Position numbers and translations under genes: made by a program
The notes under the pieces: model-generated
Database searches by the model: none
Told to the model about the DNA's origin: nothing
The model's input: the letters and a program-made list of their open reading frames with translations, nothing else
Shown: positions 30,760 through 40,706 of the stretch, piece after piece
Layout: every line of letters starts with the position of its first letter
Numbering within the stretch: position 1 is the stretch's first letter
DNA from: Cronobacter turicensis z3032
GTDB taxonomy: Bacteria; Pseudomonadota; Gammaproteobacteria; Enterobacterales; Enterobacteriaceae
DNA: 64,000 nucleotides
Direction of reading: 5' to 3'
Assembly: GCA_000027065.2 (NCBI GenBank)
Contig: FN543093.2
Coordinates: 1,988,074 to 2,052,073, forward strand

Positions 30760-31466
30760 CAGGCTGTACGAACGCATGCTTTGAAAATATAAAACATCAT
30801 TTTTCTTCGCCGGTGACGGATGCTCTCCGGCGCGACACGGCGTTAATGCCAGTTTCAGGAGCCACGTGATGAAACTGACTCCATCTCGCGTGTTAATCGG
30901 CTGTGTAATGTTCAGCGTTCCTGAGCTTGATGGCTTCCTGATGGGGGCGTTGAATCCACCTCTATTCAGCGTAATAAATCAATAATGCTGCTTTGTTGTT
31001 TTGATTATTGCTTGTCGGCAAGAAGATATTTCAAATATAAATAATAATTAGGCGTGTATTAATATTTAAAATGTATTTCTGTTATGAATTTAATTTTATA
31101 AAAAGAGTGCTGCTTTCACACTAAATCTGCGTCTACAGAAATGAGATTTTGGCTGGGGAGGTTTTCTCATGTCCGGAACTGGATGTTTTTTGCAATGATA
31201 TGTGGTTATTATTGATTATTAATAGACAGAGTATGGTTTTTTAAATGTAGTATTGGGTGATACATGTAATTTTTATTTGTCTTTGAAATGCGGTGTAACA
31301 TATATAGATAGTGAGCCCCTTGTTAACGTCAGCGCCGGGCGTAACATATTCAAGTAATTGTTTTTTAACTGCCGTAAAGGATACGGCAGAGAACGCGGCA
31401 GGGATTGTCGCTGACGCTCCCTGTTCTTTCCGTCAACGTCAAACTGCCTTTATGAAGGAACATGTC
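30760..31466. other. Long AT-rich leader region upstream of the T6SS operon
   Basis: Positions 30980-31330 are strikingly AT-rich compared with both sides and probably hold the T6SS promoter and sites for a silencer such as H-NS. The only small frame worth noting is at 30869-30985 (38 codons), reported separately. A sigma54-like TGGATG...TTGCA at 31180-31194 has one base too few between its elements. Confidence 0.4.
30869..30985 (+). CDS. Possible 38-residue small protein
   Basis: ATG at 30869 with AGGAG seven bases upstream opens a 38-codon frame (MKLTPSRVLIGCVMFSVPEL...) ending at TAA 30985. The N-terminus is mildly hydrophobic. It could be a leader peptide or a relic of a decayed gene. 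The good ribosome binding site is the only support. Confidence 0.25.
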   Translation: MKLTPSRVLIGCVMFSVPELDGFLMGALNPPLFSVINQ

Positions 31467-31964
31467 ATGTCTGGTTCATTTCAGGAAGAAATTCCTAAAG
31501 CCCGTATTAATCTCAAATTAAACCTGCACACTGGCGGCGCTCAGAAAAAAGTAGAGCTTCCGCTGAAATTATTAGTCACCGGCGATTTCAGTAACGGCCA
31601 GGAAACAGACCCGCTTTCCGAACGTAAAAAAATCGACGTCAATAAGAATAATTTTGACAGTGTGCTTTGCGAATTTGCGCCTGTCGTGAATCTGGCCGTG
31701 GAAAATACGTTGGCGGGTAACGGGTGCGAAGAAAACGTGCGCCTGACATTCCGCCAGATGAAAGATTTTGAACCGGAGCAGGTGGCGCGGCAAATTCCCC
31801 AGCTTAAAGCCATGCTCGCGATGCGCAATTTACTGCGCGACCTTAAATCGAATCTGCTTGATAACGCCACCTTCCGAAAAGAGCTGGAAACCATCTTAAA
31901 AGATCCGGCGCTGAGCGATGGCTTACGCGCGGAACTGGCTTCGCTGGCCCCGAAAAACGCCTGA
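31467..31964 (+). CDS. tssB: TssB, T6SS contractile sheath small subunit
   Basis: This is 165 aa from the ATG at 31467, chosen by the AAGGA 7 bases upstream and the family start MSGSFQEEIPKARINL. TssB (VipA/ImpB) and TssC form the contractile sheath around the Hcp tube. Family features are KKVELPLKLLVTGDF near residue 29-43 and LKAMLAMRNLLRDLKSNL near 118-135, the latter being the helix that pairs with TssC. It opens the T6SS operon. Confidence 0.95.
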   Translation: MSGSFQEEIPKARINLKLNLHTGGAQKKVELPLKLLVTGDFSNGQETDPLSERKKIDVNKNNFDSVLCEFAPVVNLAVENTLAGNGCEENVRLTFRQMKDFEPEQVARQIPQLKAMLAMRNLLRDLKSNLLDNATFRKELETILKDPALSDGLRAELASLAPKNA

Positions 31965-32004
31965 GGCGGACCGGGTTTATTACGGATTAATGAGAGAAAT
32001 GCTG

Positions 32005-33540
32005 ATGTCTGTTCAGAATACCCCTTCTTCTGCCGGCGAAACGCAGGTGCTGGAAACCACTGGCGGCGTGTACGCCTCGCTGTTTGAAAAAATCAACCTG
32101 CATCCGGTCGCCGCGCTTGGCGATATCGATACCTGGCAGGACAGCCAGAGCCTGGCGGACGCCTCTGCCGATGAGCGCGTGACCGCCGCGGTACAGGTCT
32201 TTCTGGAGCGCCTGAAACAGTCTGGCCAGAAAGTCGAAAAGCTCGATAAAACGCTGCTCGATCACCATATCGCCGATCTGGACTGGCAAATCAGTCGCCA
32301 GCTGGATGCGGTGATGCACCACAGTGAATTTCAGAAAGTGGAATCGCTGTGGCGCGGTCTGAAGCATCTGGTGGACCGTACCGATTACCGCCAGAACGTG
32401 CGCACCGAAATTCTGGATATTTCCAAAGAAGATCTGCGTCAGGATTTCGAGGATGCCCCGGAAATTGTGCAGAGCGGCCTCTACTGGCACACCTACACGG
32501 CGGAATATGACACGCCCGGCGGCGAGCCGGTGGGGGCGGTGATTTCATCCTATGAATTCGACGCCAGCGCGCAGGACATGGCCCTGCTGCGCAATATTTC
32601 CAAAGTTTCCGCCGCGGCGCACATGCCGTTTATCGGCGCCGTCGGCCCGACATTCTTCCTGAAAGACACGATGGAAGAGGTGGCGGCCATCAAGGATATC
32701 GGCAACTACTTTGATCGCGCGGAATACATCAAATGGAAATCCTTCCGCGATACCGACGATGCCCGCTATATCGGCCTGACCATGCCGCGTGTGCTGGGCC
32801 GTCTGCCGTATGGCCCGGATACCGTGCCGGTGCGCAGCTTTAACTACGTGGAAGAAGTGAAAGGCCCGGACCATGAGAAATACCTCTGGACCAACGCCTC
32901 GTTCGCCTTCGCCGCCAATATGGTGCGCAGCTTTATTAATAACGGCTGGTGCGTGCAGATCCGCGGCCCGCAGGCGGGCGGCGCGGTGCAGGACTTGCCG
33001 ATCCATCTCTACGATCTTGGCACCGGCAATCAGGTGAAAATCCCGTCGGAAGTGATGATCCCGGAGACCCGCGAATTTGAATTCGCCAACCTCGGCTTTA
33101 TTCCGCTCTCGTATTACAAAAACCGCGATTACGCCTGCTTCTTCTCGGCGAACTCCGCGCAGAAACCGGCGCTGTACGATACCCCGGACGCTACCGCTAA
33201 CAGCCGCATCAACGCGCGCCTGCCGTATATCTTCCTGCTGTCGCGTATTGCGCATTACCTGAAGCTTATCCAGCGCGAAAACATCGGCACCACCAAAGAT
33301 CGCCGCCTGCTGGAGCTTGAGCTGAATAACTGGGTGCGTGGGCTGGTCACGGAGATGACCGATCCGGGCGATGAGCTTCAGGCGTCACACCCGCTGCGCG
33401 ATGCAAAAGTGGTGGTGGAAGACATCGAAGACAATCCGGGCTTTTTCCGCGTCAGGCTCTATGCCGTGCCGCATTTCCAGGTGGAAGGCATGGATGTCAA
33501 CCTGTCGCTGGTGTCGCAGATGCCGAAAGCGAAAGCCTGA
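32005..33540 (+). CDS. tssC: TssC, T6SS contractile sheath large subunit
   Basis: This is 511 aa from the ATG at 32005 (GAGAGA 8 bases upstream); earlier in-frame ATGs at 31990 and 31999 are less well placed. TssC (VipB/ImpC) is the main sheath subunit and carries the ClpV-binding region. Diagnostic stretches include LDWQISRQLDAVMHH, AEYIKWKSFRDTDDARYIGL and PRVLGRLPYG. It follows tssB by 40 bases. Confidence 0.95.
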   Translation: MSVQNTPSSAGETQVLETTGGVYASLFEKINLHPVAALGDIDTWQDSQSLADASADERVTAAVQVFLERLKQSGQKVEKLDKTLLDHHIADLDWQISRQLDAVMHHSEFQKVESLWRGLKHLVDRTDYRQNVRTEILDISKEDLRQDFEDAPEIVQSGLYWHTYTAEYDTPGGEPVGAVISSYEFDASAQDMALLRNISKVSAAAHMPFIGAVGPTFFLKDTMEEVAAIKDIGNYFDRAEYIKWKSFRDTDDARYIGLTMPRVLGRLPYGPDTVPVRSFNYVEEVKGPDHEKYLWTNASFAFAANMVRSFINNGWCVQIRGPQAGGAVQDLPIHLYDLGTGNQVKIPSEVMIPETREFEFANLGFIPLSYYKNRDYACFFSANSAQKPALYDTPDATANSRINARLPYIFLLSRIAHYLKLIQRENIGTTKDRRLLELELNNWVRGLVTEMTDPGDELQASHPLRDAKVVVEDIEDNPGFFRVRLYAVPHFQVEGMDVNLSLVSQMPKAKA

Positions 33541-33554
33541 CGCGCGGAGAGGTA

Positions 33555-34904
33555 ATGAAGATATATCGACCATTATGGAACGAGGGGGCACTGCTGTCCC
33601 CTCAGCAGTTCCAGCAACAGTCTGCCTGGGAAGCCTTCACGAACGCCGGGGTGTCGGCCCTGTCATCGCCTTTTCCCTGGGGTGTGGAGAAAGTTGAACT
33701 GGATGACGAGCTGCTGTCATCCGGCCGCATTCAGGTGCGCGCGCTGCGTTTATGGCTACCCGATGGCACGCTGGTAGATACGCTGAATAGCGATCTTGCG
33801 CCGCCGCCGCGCGAACTTAACCCGAGTGAGCTGGCGGGTCAGGACACCCTTACTTTGCTGCTGGCGTTGCCGCTGATGCAGCCAGGCATCGTTAATGTGC
33901 AGAAGGCGTCCGCAGCCTCTGAGCGGCCGTTACGTTACCGCGAGGAGTGGGTTTCTCTGCCCGATGTGTTCGGGACAGAAGAGGAATCAGTGGCCGTGGC
34001 TCACTTTAATCTCTCTTTACGCTTTGGGCACGAAAGCAATGCATTCTGGCAGAGTTGTCCTGTCAGCCGACTTGTCCGTGACGGACAGGGCGGCTGGCGG
34101 CAAGATGCAGCTTTTATTCCGCCGATGGCGCTGTTTTCCTCGAACGCGATGTTGCAGGAGCGCCTGGTCTTGCTTAACCGTCAGTTGCGTTCCCGACGCC
34201 AGCGACTGATGTCTATGCGTCGCGAAAGTAACGAACGGCTGGCCGATTTTGCCGTCGCGGATGTGTCGTTATTCTGGCTGCTCAATGCGCTTAACTCTCA
34301 TGCGCGTGTGCTTAGCGAATATGAGCGCTTTCCGGCTCGTCATCCTGAGCAAGTCTGGGCTGAACTGGCAAGGCTGGCAGGCAGTATGCTGACGTTTTCC
34401 CTGGAACACGACCTGGACACTATTCCTGGTTATGACCATGACGAGCCGGAGCACACTTTCCCCCCGCTGTTCGATCTGATAACCGAATTGCTGGAAGCAA
34501 GCCTGCCTTCACGGGTTATCGCGCTGCCCATGTCCCGCATTGACGAACTGACATGGAAAACCTCGCTGCATGATATGCGGCTGCGTGAAGAAGCGGATTT
34601 CTATCTTTCGGTACGCTCCGATATTCCCGCCTGGGAGATTGCTGAGCGTTTCCCTGGCCTGTGTAAAGCCGGCTCCCCGGATGAGGTGAACTCCATTTCT
34701 ATCAATGCGCTAAACGGGATACCGCTTATTCCTGTCACGCGCGTGCCTGCCGCGCTGCCGGTGCGTCTGGAAAATCACTATTTTGCGCTGGATATGGAAA
34801 GCGCGGCGGCGCGCGACATGCTGGAGCAGGGCGTCTGTATGTTCTATGTGCCCTCGCTGCTGGGGGCGCTGGAGATTGAACTGTTTGCGGTACTGCGCTC
34901 ATGA
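33555..34904 (+). CDS. tssK: TssK, T6SS baseplate subunit
   Basis: This 449-aa protein is a TssK (ImpJ/VasE) family member, starting with the typical MKIYRPLWNEGALLSPQQFQQQ. TssK trimers connect the baseplate to the TssL/TssM membrane complex. No membrane segment is present, as expected for a cytoplasmic protein. It starts 14 bases after tssC and overlaps tssL by 4 bases (ATGA). Confidence 0.94.
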   Translation: MKIYRPLWNEGALLSPQQFQQQSAWEAFTNAGVSALSSPFPWGVEKVELDDELLSSGRIQVRALRLWLPDGTLVDTLNSDLAPPPRELNPSELAGQDTLTLLLALPLMQPGIVNVQKASAASERPLRYREEWVSLPDVFGTEEESVAVAHFNLSLRFGHESNAFWQSCPVSRLVRDGQGGWRQDAAFIPPMALFSSNAMLQERLVLLNRQLRSRRQRLMSMRRESNERLADFAVADVSLFWLLNALNSHARVLSEYERFPARHPEQVWAELARLAGSMLTFSLEHDLDTIPGYDHDEPEHTFPPLFDLITELLEASLPSRVIALPMSRIDELTWKTSLHDMRLREEADFYLSVRSDIPAWEIAERFPGLCKAGSPDEVNSISINALNGIPLIPVTRVPAALPVRLENHYFALDMESAAARDMLEQGVCMFYVPSLLGALEIELFAVLRS

Positions 34905-35587
34905 GAGAAGAAATCGACATAGATAAATTGATGGCCGATACCTGGCTTACGGTCACGCTGTTGCGATATGGCTCTTCGGTTCCTGACGGCAAATCGCTGT
35001 ATCAACGCTGCTGCGATCAGGTAGAAAGCGTCCGCGACGCGCTTCAAAAGGCGGGTTATGACGACACCAGCATAGACCATATCTCTTATGCCCAGTGCGC
35101 GCTGCTTGATGAAACCGTCATGAGCCGTAAACCAGCGTTGGGAGAGGGCGGTGAAGATCCTGTTACGGATGAAGGGCAGAAAGAATGGCGTACGGCGCCG
35201 CTGCAGGCCCGTTACTTTGGTTCCTTACGCGCCGGGGAAGCTATCTGGGATCGCATCGCGGAAGTGTTACGCCAGCCTGCTCCATCACAGGCGGTACTGA
35301 CCTGCTATCACCGCGTCCTCTCGCTCGGTTTCCAGGGACTGTATGGTGTGAAAACGGTCAGTACCACTCAGCGTGAGGAGACGCTGAAAGCGCTTAGCGC
35401 ACGGGTTTCACCGATCAATACGGATATTTCACTGGTGGTCCGCAGAACTAAGAAACGTCGCTATAGTCTGTTGCGATCCGTTGGATTCTGGATCCTGTTT
35501 TCGGTCGTCGTCACGGGCGCTGTCTGGTGGTGCGGACACCTCTGGCTCCAGGCGCTGCTGTCTGCTCAACTTCCGGAGCAGCATTGA
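34901..35587 (+). CDS. tssL: TssL, T6SS inner-membrane protein (DotU family)
   Basis: This 228-aa protein has a cytoplasmic helical domain (DIDKLMADTWLTVTLLRYG at the start, ALLDETVM near residue 66) and a single C-terminal membrane helix around residues 190-212, the tail-anchored topology of DotU/TssL. It binds TssK and TssM. Here the peptidoglycan-binding function is supplied by the separate next gene (tagL) rather than fused to TssL. Confidence 0.94.
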   Translation: MREEIDIDKLMADTWLTVTLLRYGSSVPDGKSLYQRCCDQVESVRDALQKAGYDDTSIDHISYAQCALLDETVMSRKPALGEGGEDPVTDEGQKEWRTAPLQARYFGSLRAGEAIWDRIAEVLRQPAPSQAVLTCYHRVLSLGFQGLYGVKTVSTTQREETLKALSARVSPINTDISLVVRRTKKRRYSLLRSVGFWILFSVVVTGAVWWCGHLWLQALLSAQLPEQH

Positions 35588-35588
35588 T

Positions 35589-35687
35589 ATGCGTAAACCG
35601 CTCATTGTCTCCGGCATCCTGCCTGTCCTTATTAGCCTTATGGCACTGCTGTGGTTACTGTGGTGTTTTTTCCACTGCCAGTGGTGA
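35589..35687 (+). other. 5' segment of tagL in a different frame (first transmembrane helix)
   Basis: ATG at 35589, one base after the tssL stop, opens a 32-codon frame encoding MRKPLIVSGILPVLISLMA and LLWLLWCFF, a clear transmembrane helix, before stopping at 35687. At the T6 run (35666-35671) a shift of -1 joins it smoothly to the tagL frame (CFF then PLPVVMKW). TagL proteins have three membrane helices and this segment would be the first. Confidence 0.65.
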
Positions 35688-37249
35688 TGAAGTGGCTGAT
35701 CACAGTAGTGATGTTGGCTGTCGCCTGCCGCCTGCTGTGGATGGCGTGCAGGCGTAAAACCTCACCATCAGAGGCCGCAACGGTCATTGCTTTACTACCT
35801 GACTCGCACCAGGGGCCGGTTGTGCTGGTCTGCGGCGATGGGCTGGATGAGCTGTTTTCCGGGCAACCGGTTCGCCATACCGCACAAGGGTACTGGCTGC
35901 GTGTCGATAATGTCAGCGAACTGCACACTCTTATCCGTAGGTTTCAGGCTCACCAGCCCGCGCTGACAGGGCAGCTTTCGGTGATGTACTGCTGCCTTCC
36001 GGATAAGCACCAGGATGAAGCGGTATTACGCGCGGGGCTTAAAACATTACGTCAGGCGATCCGGCAGTTAACCGCGCTTACGGGATCCCTGCTTCCGGTC
36101 GTGCTCAGCTGCCGGTTTTCCGGGCCGGATACGCCATGGGTCATTGTGCGCGGCGATAAGCCCTTCGTGTGTCCTGAGAATGCACCGCAGGCGTCGCTGG
36201 ATGAATGGCAGCAGGACGAAAATAACATCATGGCGATTCCTGTACTGAATGAGGCTTTTGCTTTTATTCGCCAGGTTGTCATGAGTGAGTTGATTAACCC
36301 TGACCGTTTGTTTCCACCTTTGCACCCGTTTGCAGTGGCATTCCGCACTGGCGCCTGCACCGGTAATCGTTCAGCTCTGTGGCCGCAGTGGTTATATCAG
36401 CGAACCCGGTTGCAGTTGCCTGACGTTACAACGCATACGGCGCCAGCCTCACGGTTTGCCGATCCGTTGCTTCCGCTTCTGGCACCCTATGCGGCACCGA
36501 TTCCAGGCGGGAAAACAGGCTGTCGTGTCACCGTCCTTCTGCTGGGTTGCGCACTGGCTGCAATTGCTTTTTCTGTTGCCAACAATCACCGGTTGATTCA
36601 GCGAATAGGCGGCGATCTCGCACGCTGGAACGCCATCCCCATGACGCATTACGCCCCCAAAGCGCATTCGCTTGGCATTCTTAAGCGTGACGCGCTGCTA
36701 CTGGAACGCTGGCAGCGGCAGGGTGAACCCCAGCGTTATGGGTTGGGCCTGTACAACGGGCAGCGCCTCTGGCTCGCTTTACAACAGGCGATCGACTCGT
36801 ATGTCTCTCAGCCAACACCGCGGGATTCCATACCCCACACCGTTCGTCTCGATAGCCTCTCACTGTTCGATACCGGCCAGTGGCGGCTGAAGCCCGGCTC
36901 CACGAAGGTACTGGTCAATGCGCTGGTAGGCATTAAGGCCAAACCAGGCTGGCTGATTGTGGTTGCCGGGCACACCGACGATGTGGGCGACGAGCGCGCC
37001 AACCAGCAACTGTCGCTTAAGCGCGCCGAATCGGTGCGCGACTGGATGCGCGACACCGGCGATGTGCCGGAGAGCTGCTTTGCCGTGCAGGGCTACGGCG
37101 AAAGCCGTCCGGCAGCCCCCAATACCACCACACAGGGACGGGCGCTGAACCGTCGCGTTGAAATCAGTCTGGTGCCGCAGGCCGACGCCTGCCGGCTGCC
37201 GGACATCCCCCTGCCGCCCTCACAGGATGAGAGCGGTACTCAACCTTAA
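35651..37249 (+). CDS. tagL: TagL, peptidoglycan-binding T6SS membrane protein (OmpA/MotB domain), apparently frameshifted at its 5' end
   Basis: The open frame gives up to 532 aa from a GTG at 35651. It has a membrane helix near residues 13-32 (VMKWLITVVMLAVACRLLW), a cytoplasmic region, a second helix near 294-312 (VTVLLLGCALAAIAFSVAN), and a C-terminal OmpA-like domain (FDTGQWRLKPGS, VAGHTDDVGDERANQQLSLKRA, GYGESRP). In enteroaggregative E. coli, TagL has three helices and anchors the TssLMJ complex to peptidoglycan. Here helix one is encoded just upstream in another frame (35589-35687). With only two helices the OmpA domain would end on the wrong side, unless the N-terminus is outside. 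The gene therefore probably starts at 35589 and contains a one-base error or a -1 slip. Confidence 0.85.
   Translation: MVTVVFFPLPVVMKWLITVVMLAVACRLLWMACRRKTSPSEAATVIALLPDSHQGPVVLVCGDGLDELFSGQPVRHTAQGYWLRVDNVSELHTLIRRFQAHQPALTGQLSVMYCCLPDKHQDEAVLRAGLKTLRQAIRQLTALTGSLLPVVLSCRFSGPDTPWVIVRGDKPFVCPENAPQASLDEWQQDENNIMAIPVLNEAFAFIRQVVMSELINPDRLFPPLHPFAVAFRTGACTGNRSALWPQWLYQRTRLQLPDVTTHTAPASRFADPLLPLLAPYAAPIPGGKTGCRVTVLLLGCALAAIAFSVANNHRLIQRIGGDLARWNAIPMTHYAPKAHSLGILKRDALLLERWQRQGEPQRYGLGLYNGQRLWLALQQAIDSYVSQPTPRDSIPHTVRLDSLSLFDTGQWRLKPGSTKVLVNALVGIKAKPGWLIVVAGHTDDVGDERANQQLSLKRAESVRDWMRDTGDVPESCFAVQGYGESRPAAPNTTTQGRALNRRVEISLVPQADACRLPDIPLPPSQDESGTQP
35666..35672 (+). other. Slippery heptamer T TTT TTC in tagL
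   Basis: In the frame of the 35589 start the sequence reads TGT TTT TTC, so bases 35666-35672 form a canonical -1 slippery heptamer of the X XXY YYZ type. Slipping -1 here restores the full three-helix TagL. A missing T in the run would look identical. Confidence 0.4.
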
Positions 37250-37263
37250 ATGGAGACAATCCA

Positions 37264-37755
37264 ATGGCAATTCCTGTTTATCTTTGGCTGAAGGACGATG
37301 GCGGCGCGGACATCAAGGGTTCCGTTGACGTGAAGGATCGCGAAGGCAGCATCGAGGTGGTGGCGCAGGAGCACACCCTGTACATCCCGACCGACAACAA
37401 CACCGGCAAGCTGACGGGTACCCGTATTCACACGCCGTTCCTGTTCACTAAGGAGATCGACGCGTCCAGCCCGTACCTCTACAAGGCGGTGACCACCGGC
37501 CAGACCCTGAAATCGGCAGAGTTCAAATGGTACCGCATTAACGACGCGGGCCAGGAAGTGGAGTACTTCAACACGAAACTGGAGAACGTGAAGCTGGTGA
37601 AAGTGGCGCCACTGATGCACGACATCAAGGACCCGTCCAAGGAGAAGCACAACCATCTTGAGCGCATTGAACTGCGCTACGAAAAAATCACCTGGACCTA
37701 CAAGGACGGCAACATCATTCATTCCGACTCCTGGAACGAACGTACCACCGCCTGA
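37264..37755 (+). CDS. hcp: Hcp (TssD), T6SS inner-tube protein
   Basis: This 163-aa protein is an Hcp family member. It starts MAIPVYLWLKDDGGADIKGS and includes DREGSIEVVAQEHTL, THTPFLFTKEIDASSPYL-like (here IHTPFLFTKEIDASS) and LRYEKITWTYKDGNI segments. Hexamer rings stack into the tube expelled by sheath contraction and can carry small effectors. It follows tagL by 14 bases and is followed by a strong hairpin terminator before clpV. Confidence 0.96.
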   Translation: MAIPVYLWLKDDGGADIKGSVDVKDREGSIEVVAQEHTLYIPTDNNTGKLTGTRIHTPFLFTKEIDASSPYLYKAVTTGQTLKSAEFKWYRINDAGQEVEYFNTKLENVKLVKVAPLMHDIKDPSKEKHNHLERIELRYEKITWTYKDGNIIHSDSWNERTTA

Positions 37756-37887
37756 TTACCCGTCACACTTCGCGCCGCAGGTGCGTTGGCTGCATGTGCT
37801 CGCCCGGTCACATAGTTCACTGTGCTCCCGGAGACTCACACTTTTGCCGCCTTCCTGCAGCGCGAATTATTTAGGGTAATCCGCCCG

Positions 37888-37918
37888 TGCGGGCAGGACT
37901 CTCTGCCCGCAGTTTTTG
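37888..37918 (+). terminator. Terminator or attenuator between hcp and clpV
   Basis: TGCGGGCAG-GACTCT-CTGCCCGCA followed by GTTTTTGTTT lies 130 bases after hcp. The gap to clpV is 287 bp, the longest inside the structural operon. Partial termination here would let Hcp be made in excess over downstream proteins; clpV-vgrG may also have their own promoter. Confidence 0.85.
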
Positions 37919-38042
37919 TTTCCTGAGTGGCCGGTAGTCGGCGGCTGAGCAAACAAAAACACAATTCGGTACTGACCTGATGCGCTTTGGTAAATAAACA
38001 GCGAGGGGCGGTAGCGTGTCTGCAATCAGAGGGAAGATGAAT

Positions 38043-40706
38043 ATGGAACACCAGTCAGCCGTATTACTGCGCCGTTTAAATCCTTACTGCGCCCGCGCGC
38101 TGGAAGCGGCGGCCACGCTGTGTCAGACCCGCGCTCACGCCTCTATTGCGCCTGAGCACTGGTTGCTCAAGCTGCTGGAACTGGGCGAAGGGGATATCAC
38201 GGTGATCGCCCGTCGCTACGAATGGGATATGGATGGGCTGTGGCAGAATTTACTCGCGCATCTGGACAGGCTGCCTCGCTCGGTGCGCGGACGCCCGGAG
38301 CTTGCTGATCATCTGCAAAGCCTGCTGCAACAGGCCTGGCTGTATGCCTCGCTGGAAGATAACAGCCAGATACGCGGCGTACATCTGCTGATGGCGATAA
38401 CCGAAAAACCGTCGCTGATTCAATGCGACGGCATATGGCCGCTACAGAGCCTTTCACGCGCGCAACTTGAGCGTCTGCGCCCGATGCTGGATGCGCAGTC
38501 GGATGAACGTCCCGAGGCGCAGCAGGAAGCGCAACTCACCCGCGACTCTGGCGACGGCGTGGCGTTTGCCGGTCATGCGGAAAAAGAGCCGGTAAAAGAG
38601 GGCGGACTCAACCCGGCGCTTCAGGCTGTGCTGGATAAGTTCACTCTTGATATCACGGCGAAAGCGAAAGCCGGAGACATCGACCCGGTCTTTGGCCGTG
38701 ACAACGAAATCCGCCAGATGGTGGATATTCTCTCACGGCGTCGCAAGAACAACCCGATACTGGTCGGCGAGCCGGGGGTCGGCAAAACCGCGCTGGTGGA
38801 AGGTCTGGCGCTCAGAATCGCGGAGGGCAACGTGCCGGATAACCTGAAACCGGTATCGGTACGCACGCTTGACCTCGGCCTGTTACAGGCGGGCGCGGGT
38901 GTGAAAGGCGAATTTGAGCAGCGGCTGAAAACCATCATTGACGCGGTGCGTCACTCCTCTGCGCCGGTACTGCTGTTTATCGACGAGGCGCATACCCTCA
39001 TTGGCGCGGGCAACCAGGCGGGCGGCGCAGACGCGGCCAACCTGCTGAAACCGGCGCTGGCGCGCGGCGAACTCAGAACCATCGCGGCCACCACCTGGAG
39101 CGAGTACAAGCAATACTTTGAGCGTGACGCCGCGCTGGAGCGCCGCTTCCAGAGGGTGAAAGTCGATGAGCCGGACGACGACACCGCCTGCCTGATGCTC
39201 CGCGGCCTGAAACCCCGCTACGCGCAGCACCATGGCGTGTACATTACCGATGAGGCTGTCCGGGCCGCCGTCACGCTCTCACGGCGTTATCTCACCGGGC
39301 GCCAGCTACCGGACAAAGCGGTGGACCTGCTGGATACGGCGTCAGCCCGTGTGCGCATGAGTCTCGATACCGTACCGGAGCCGCTGACGCAGCGGCGCGC
39401 CCGCATTACCGCCCTCGAACTCGAAAAGCAGGCGCTGCTGGAAGAGATCGCGCTGGGCAGTACCGCGCATGGCGAGCGACTGGCGGCGATTGAACAGGAA
39501 GAAGTCTGCATTATTCTTGATCTTGATTCGCTGGAAACGCAGTACGATCAGGAGCTCGCCGCAACGGAGCGGTTGCTGGCCTGCCGGCGCGATATTTCCC
39601 GCCAGGCGGAGCGTGCGGCAGTGCAAGAAGAACTGGCGATCGCTCAGCAGGGCAACCCGCTGCTGGGGCTGGATGTGGATGCGCGTACCGTGGCGACGGT
39701 GATTGCCGACTGGACCGGCGTGCCGCTCTCATCCCTGATGAAGGATGAACAGACAGAGCTGCTGAGCCTTGAGCAGAAGCTGGGCGCGCGCGTGGTTGGT
39801 CAGACGGCGGCTCTGGAGGCGGTCGCGCAGCGGCTGCGCGCGTCGAAAACCGGGCTCACGCCAGAAAATGGCCCACAGGGTGTGTTCCTGCTCACCGGCC
39901 CGAGCGGCACAGGCAAAACCGAAACGGCGCTGGCGCTGGCGGATGCGCTGTTCGGCGGCGAAAAATCGCTGATAACCATCAACCTTTCAGAATATCAGGA
40001 GCCGCACACCGTTTCGCAGCTTAAGGGGTCGCCGCCGGGCTATGTCGGTTACGGCCAGGGCGGCATTCTCACCGAAGCGGTGCGCAAACGTCCCTACAGC
40101 GTGGTGCTGCTCGATGAAGTGGAAAAGGCGCACCGCGACGTCATGAACCTCTTCTATCAGGTGTTTGACCGCGGCTTTATGCGCGACGGCGAAGGATGCG
40201 AAATCGATTTTCGCAATACGGTTATTTTGATGACTTCCAACCTTGGCAGCGACCACATCATGCAGTTGCTGGAAGAAAAGCCGGATGCCACCGATACCGA
40301 CCTGCATGAACTGCTGCGCCCGATATTGCGCGACCATTTCCAGCCTGCCTTACTCGCTCGCTTCCAGACGGTGATTTACCGCCCGCTGCACCCACAGGCG
40401 ATGCGTGCCATCGTGGAAATGAAGCTGTCGCAGGTAAGCCTGCGCCTGCATCGTCATTACGGCCTGACGACAGAAATCAGAGAAAGCCTGTACGACGCCC
40501 TGACGGCGGCTTGCCTGCTGCCGGACACCGGCGCGCGCAATATCGACAGCCTGCTGGCGCAGCAGATCCTGCCGGTGCTGAGTCAGCAGCTATTAAGCCA
40601 CATGGCGGCGAAGCAGAAGCCGCTCTCTCTGACGCTGGGGTGGAGTGAGGAAGAGGGTGTGGTGATGGAGTTTGATGTGGCGATAAAGGAGCGCGGAAAT
40701 GAGTGA
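38043..40706 (+). CDS. clpV: ClpV (TssH), T6SS sheath-disassembly AAA+ ATPase
   Basis: This is 887 aa from the ATG at 38043 (GAGGGA 8 bases upstream; alternatives at 38037 and GTG 38016). It is a Hsp100 protein with two ATPase domains: Walker [11 protein letters not shown] near residue 242 with Walker [13 protein letters not shown], and Walker [11 protein letters not shown] near 620 with [11 protein letters not shown]. The N-terminal domain (residues 1-150) binds TssC in contracted sheaths and recycles them. Its last 8 bases overlap vgrG. Confidence 0.96.
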   Translation: MEHQSAVLLRRLNPYCARALEAAATLCQTRAHASIAPEHWLLKLLELGEGDITVIARRYEWDMDGLWQNLLAHLDRLPRSVRGRPELADHLQSLLQQAWLYASLEDNSQIRGVHLLMAITEKPSLIQCDGIWPLQSLSRAQLERLRPMLDAQSDERPEAQQEAQLTRDSGDGVAFAGHAEKEPVKEGGLNPALQAVLDKFTLDITAKAKAGDIDPVFGRDNEIRQMVDILSRRRKNNPILVGEPGVGKTALVEGLALRIAEGNVPDNLKPVSVRTLDLGLLQAGAGVKGEFEQRLKTIIDAVRHSSAPVLLFIDEAHTLIGAGNQAGGADAANLLKPALARGELRTIAATTWSEYKQYFERDAALERRFQRVKVDEPDDDTACLMLRGLKPRYAQHHGVYITDEAVRAAVTLSRRYLTGRQLPDKAVDLLDTASARVRMSLDTVPEPLTQRRARITALELEKQALLEEIALGSTAHGERLAAIEQEEVCIILDLDSLETQYDQELAATERLLACRRDISRQAERAAVQEELAIAQQGNPLLGLDVDARTVATVIADWTGVPLSSLMKDEQTELLSLEQKLGARVVGQTAALEAVAQRLRASKTGLTPENGPQGVFLLTGPSGTGKTETALALADALFGGEKSLITINLSEYQEPHTVSQLKGSPPGYVGYGQGGILTEAVRKRPYSVVLLDEVEKAHRDVMNLFYQVFDRGFMRDGEGCEIDFRNTVILMTSNLGSDHIMQLLEEKPDATDTDLHELLRPILRDHFQPALLARFQTVIYRPLHPQAMRAIVEMKLSQVSLRLHRHYGLTTEIRESLYDALTAACLLPDTGARNIDSLLAQQILPVLSQQLLSHMAAKQKPLSLTLGWSEEEGVVMEFDVAIKERGNE

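Noticed and set aside
31180..31194. Sigma54 promoter for the T6SS operon
   Set aside because: TGGATG and TTGCA are present, but GG and GC are separated by 9 bases instead of 10. One more T in the run would fix this, so it is worth rechecking if homopolymer lengths are wrong.
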